Shown here piece by piece: positions 52,487 through 56,499 of a DNA stretch of 56,499 bases (its first letter is position 1; each line of letters opens with the position of its first letter). Origin of the DNA: JBFMCC01 sp034435275 (lineage in GTDB: Bacteria; Chloroflexota; Anaerolineae; Anaerolineales; Villigracilaceae); NCBI GenBank assembly GCA_034435275.1, contig DAOTXP010000075.1, forward strand, positions 1 to 56,499, read 5' to 3'. Made by a program: the position numbers and the translations under genes. The notes under the pieces were generated by a model. That model did no database searches and was not told where the DNA came from. It worked only from the letters and a program-made list of their open reading frames with translations.

Positions 52487-53080
52487 CTACTCTTTGACCT
52501 CGGCCGGGGCCGCGGCCTTTTCCTTTTTCTTTGCGGCAGGCTTGCCCGGAGCCAGTACCACCAGCATGGTGCGCCCTTCCATCTGCGGCGCCTGCTCGAT
52601 CACACTGATGTCCGAGAGCGACTGGGCGATCTCCTTCAAATCTTCGAGGGCGATTTCGGGATAATCCATCTCGCGGCCGCGGAACTTGATCGTCACGCGC
52701 ACCTTGTGTCCCTGGGTCAGCCAGCGGCGGGCATCGTCCACTTTGAAACCGCGGTGCGCCTCGTTGGTCTTTGGGCGCAGGCGGATTTCCTTGACCTCGA
52801 TCTTGACCTGCGCCTTTTTGGCTTCGCGTTCCTTCTTCGCGCGCTCGTAGATGAACTTTCCGAAATCCATCACCCGGCAGACGGGCGGGGTCGCGCCCGG
52901 CGAGACCTCCACCAGGTCCAGGTCCGCATCGCGGGCGATCTGCAGAGCCTGCTTGATGGGGACGACGCCGATGTTCTCACCAGCCGGACCGATCAGGCGG
53001 ACCTCGGGGACGCGGATGCCTTCGTTGACTCGAAATTCGTTGGCGCTGATATGCTTCTCCTCAAAACGACGACCAGCCAT
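52487..53080 (-). CDS. infC: Translation initiation factor IF-3
   Basis: The protein has 197 residues. The N-domain shows NEGIRVPEVRLIGPAGENIG and the linker/C-domain GKFIYERAKKEREAKK, KEIRLRPKTNEAH and GHKVRVTIKFRGRE. A Lys/Ala/Glu-rich tail extends past the usual end (~180). IF-3 checks start codon and initiator tRNA and keeps subunits apart. The start is ATG, not the rare AUU used for autoregulation in enterobacteria. No Shine-Dalgarno sequence was seen. Confidence 0.96.
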   Translation of the reverse strand: MAGRRFEEKHISANEFRVNEGIRVPEVRLIGPAGENIGVVPIKQALQIARDADLDLVEVSPGATPPVCRVMDFGKFIYERAKKEREAKKAQVKIEVKEIRLRPKTNEAHRGFKVDDARRWLTQGHKVRVTIKFRGREMDYPEIALEDLKEIAQSLSDISVIEQAPQMEGRTMLVVLAPGKPAAKKKEKAAAPAEVKE

Positions 53081-53102
53081 GGGCTGGTTTTTTAGCGGGC
53101 GA

Positions 53103-53132
53103 ATGATACCACGAAGGCGGGAGAATCGTCAA
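53103..53132 (-). promoter_or_regulatory. Promoter of infC-rpmI-rplT
   Basis: TTGACG (53132-53127), 18 bases and TATCAT (53108-53103) on the minus strand, 22 bases before the infC ATG. Confidence 0.65.
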
Positions 53133-53175
53133 CGAAAATGGCGCCTCGCGCGGACTCCGGGCCCGCCGCGCGTTG

Positions 53176-53181
53176 TATAAT
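53176..53181 (+). promoter_or_regulatory. TATAAT -10 box of pfkA
   Basis: Perfect TATAAT, 28 bases upstream of ATG 53210, divergent from the infC promoter. CGGAG lies 6-7 bases before the start. No clear -35 is visible. Confidence 0.6.
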
Positions 53182-53209
53182 CGCCTTACCCTGTTCGACG
53201 GAGTCTGCC

Positions 53210-54325
53210 ATGTCCAACCCGACCCGAATCAACCGTATTGCCATCAGCACCGGGGGCGGCGACGCACCCGGCCTCAATGCCGTTATTCGCGCCGTTGTCC
53301 TATCGGCGATCCACCGCGGTTGGGAGGTGCTCGGCATCCGTGATGGGTTCAACGGCCTGTTGCTCCCCGAGTATTACGCGGGCGGCGGGCTCATCCCGCT
53401 CACGCGTGACAAGGTGCGCGGGATCACACCGCTGGGTGGGACGATCATCGGCACGACCAATCGCAATAACCCCATGCGCTTTCCCGTCACAGGGCCGGAC
53501 GGTAAAGTGCAGGAAGTGGATCGAACGGATGAACTGGCCGAGGCCATCCGCATCCAGGGCATCGACGCGGTCATCTCGGTGGGCGGCGATGGTTCGCTCG
53601 AAATCGCCAATGCCCTGCAGAAAAAAGGCATCCCGATGGTCGTCGTCCCAAAGACGATTGACAACGACCTCGACAAGACCGAGGTTACATTTGGATTCGA
53701 AACCGCAGTTGATTTTGCCACGCAGGCACTCGACCGTCTGCATTCCACAGCCGCCTCGCACGGGCGTGTGATGGTCGTGGAGGTGATGGGCCGCTATGCC
53801 GGTTGGATCGCCCTGCATGCGGGCATCTCCGGTACGGCCAACGTGATTCTCATTCCCGAAATCCCTTACGACATTCAAAAGGTGTGTCAGAAAGTGAAGC
53901 AGCGCATGGCCCAGGGCGTGCGCGAGACGATTGTCGTGGTGGCGGAGGGCGCCAAGCCGATTGGCGGAGGTTCGACGGTCATTTCGAAAGAGACCGCGGG
54001 CCGCGCGGAACGACTGGGCGGGGTGGGGGAGAAGGTCGCGGCGGAGATCGAGTCGCTGACCGGCAAGGAGACGCGTGTGGTGGTGCTCGGTCATCTGCTG
54101 CGCGGTGGTAGTCCGGTCGCGTCTGACCGGTTAATCGCGCTGCGATTCGGCGCGGCCGCCGTCCGCGCGCTGGATGGGGGGCAGAACGGCGTCATGGTCG
54201 TGCTGGACCCGCCCGAGGTCCGCTATGTGCCGTTCGAGGAAGTCGTCGGGCGCATGAAACAGGTCCCGCTCGATTCCGATATCATCCAGACCGCCCGCGA
54301 TCTGGGCATCAGTTTCGGGGATTAA
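53210..54325 (+). CDS. pfkA: 6-phosphofructokinase with Gly/Lys mixed donor-site signature
   Basis: The protein has 371 residues from ATG 53210 (the longer frame runs through the promoter). STGGGDAPGLNAVIR (13-27) binds the phosphate donor. GGDGS (125-129) has Gly at the position of E. coli Gly104, typical of ATP enzymes. PKTIDND (147-153) has Lys where E. coli has Gly124, as in PPi-dependent and some ATP-dependent long-type enzymes. MGRYAGWIA and GHLLRGGSP are also conserved. It phosphorylates fructose 6-phosphate in glycolysis. ATP is the likelier donor, but this needs an assay. Confidence 0.92.
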   Translation: MSNPTRINRIAISTGGGDAPGLNAVIRAVVLSAIHRGWEVLGIRDGFNGLLLPEYYAGGGLIPLTRDKVRGITPLGGTIIGTTNRNNPMRFPVTGPDGKVQEVDRTDELAEAIRIQGIDAVISVGGDGSLEIANALQKKGIPMVVVPKTIDNDLDKTEVTFGFETAVDFATQALDRLHSTAASHGRVMVVEVMGRYAGWIALHAGISGTANVILIPEIPYDIQKVCQKVKQRMAQGVRETIVVVAEGAKPIGGGSTVISKETAGRAERLGGVGEKVAAEIESLTGKETRVVVLGHLLRGGSPVASDRLIALRFGAAAVRALDGGQNGVMVVLDPPEVRYVPFEEVVGRMKQVPLDSDIIQTARDLGISFGD

Positions 54326-54363
54326 GAAAAAGAGACCAGGTTTCTGCCAGAAACCTGGTCTCT
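54325..54363 (-). terminator. Terminator between convergent pfkA and thrS
   Basis: Perfect 15-bp stem (54331-54345 with 54349-54363), loop GCC, followed on the minus strand by TTTTTCTTAA. It is best suited to thrS; on the plus strand the U-run is lacking. Confidence 0.82.
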
Positions 54364-54374
54364 GAATTGGGGCG

Positions 54375-56183
<1,809 letters not shown>

Positions 56184-56289
56184 TCTCGCTTCCTTTCCTG
56201 ACTTGGGTTGGGTTCCGCCTCGAAGGGACCTCTGCGACCCGGATGAGGCGGTTACCAGCCTCCGGGCCGCCGGGTAGTGACGGTTTCTT

Positions 56290-56371
56290 GCATAGCGGCC
56301 TCCGGCCCCCACCCTGCCTCCCCCAAATCCAAAGGATTTGGGAGAAGTGCCGCTTTGGCGGCGGAGGGGGC
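56290..56371. repeat. Dispersed palindromic repeat between the T-box terminator and thrS
   Basis: CCCAAATCC (56322-56330), 3 bases, GGATTTGGG (56334-56342), framed by GC-rich complementary arms (GGCCTCCGGCCCCC region on the left and GGCGGCGGAGGGGG on the right). It looks like an inserted MITE-like element of about 80 bases in the thrS leader. Confidence 0.6.
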
Positions 56372-56499
56372 AAAATAAAAAACTCTCGCCCGAACACGGG
56401 GCGAGAGCGCTGACGCGTCACGCGGTTCCACCCGAATTGCCCTTCGTTTTCGCTCAGGGCGTCTCGTTGGGCCGATAACGAGGCAAACCGTTTTCCATA
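56371..56499 (-). promoter_or_regulatory. T-box riboswitch of thrS (3' part; specifier side cut off by window end)
   Basis: On the minus strand TTCGGGTGGAACCGCG (56436-56421) contains the T-box core GGGTGGAACCGCG that pairs with uncharged tRNA. It is followed by a terminator: CTCTCGCCC/GGGCGAGAG stem (56383-56407) and a TTTTTTATTTTG tail (56382-56371). Uncharged tRNA-Thr would stabilise the antiterminator and raise thrS expression. The specifier loop lies beyond 56499. The rest of the gap to thrS (56184-56290) shows nothing else recognisable. Confidence 0.92.

Noticed and set aside
56439..56460. Copy of the CCCTGAGCGAA/GAAGGG repeat within the T-box leader
   Set aside because: The similarity is short, and the hairpin is in the place of a normal T-box stem; chance or shared composition is more likely.

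Overview
The window reads as high-GC chromosomal DNA from an uncultured or little-studied Chloroflexota bacterium of the Anaerolineae type. This is inferred from several features together: many lipoproteins with bacterial NBR1-like (FW, 'four-tryptophan') Ig domains on Thr/Pro linkers, QueG and RdgB, a CIRCE-controlled groESL, a thrS T-box leader, and abundant short dispersed repeats. No 16S rRNA or other marker is present to confirm it. I see no tRNA, rRNA, CRISPR array, prophage or transposase. Genes are tightly packed. The only stretch over 300 bases without a gene is 56184-56499, which holds a T-box leader and a repeat upstream of thrS.

Layout. (1) 1-25700: a truncated capsule-type gene, a large secreted FW-domain protein on the minus strand, then a long plus-strand surface-polysaccharide locus (3715-23100). 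It carries three sulfotransferases, three paralogous membrane proteins with an alkaline-phosphatase/sulfatase fold, a CMP-sugar synthetase, a Maf/MptE-like DUF115 protein, three GT2 and two GT39 glycosyltransferases, an SDR, a 2-hydroxyacid dehydrogenase, a Wzz-like protein and an O-antigen ligase. Most genes overlap by 4-11 bases, so they are probably cotranscribed. The locus is followed by a sensor kinase and an alpha/beta hydrolase. A low-GC GIY-YIG nuclease gene inside the locus is bracketed by inverted copies of a repeat. (2) 25706-32129 (minus): rdgB, queG and five consecutive FW-domain lipoprotein genes. (3) 32245-40117 (minus): a complete BMP-type (nucleoside-like) ABC importer, then a second BMP lipoprotein coupled to an MFS sugar-type transporter. 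(4) 40202-47557: trmD, divergent from two TPR membrane proteins, CIRCE-groES-groEL, a parvulin lipoprotein and a membrane-anchored Thr/Pro-linker protein. (5) 47611-56499: ilvE, a DUF2087 gene, a DUF711 gene, a TrmH-type methylase, a macro-domain protein, infC-rpmI-rplT, a pfkA with a mixed donor-site signature, and a thrS without a TGS domain.

Three cross-cutting signals stand out. First, seven transcript-head genes have a TATAAT-like hexamer ending exactly 6 (once 7) bases before the start codon, which predicts leaderless mRNAs. Second, short dispersed repeats sit between genes and also inside reading frames, where they are translated or supply starts and stops. Third, the polysaccharide locus looks built to make a sulfated and possibly phospho-substituted surface glycan, which is unusual for this phylum. 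Function statements rest on motifs and family knowledge; no database search was possible.
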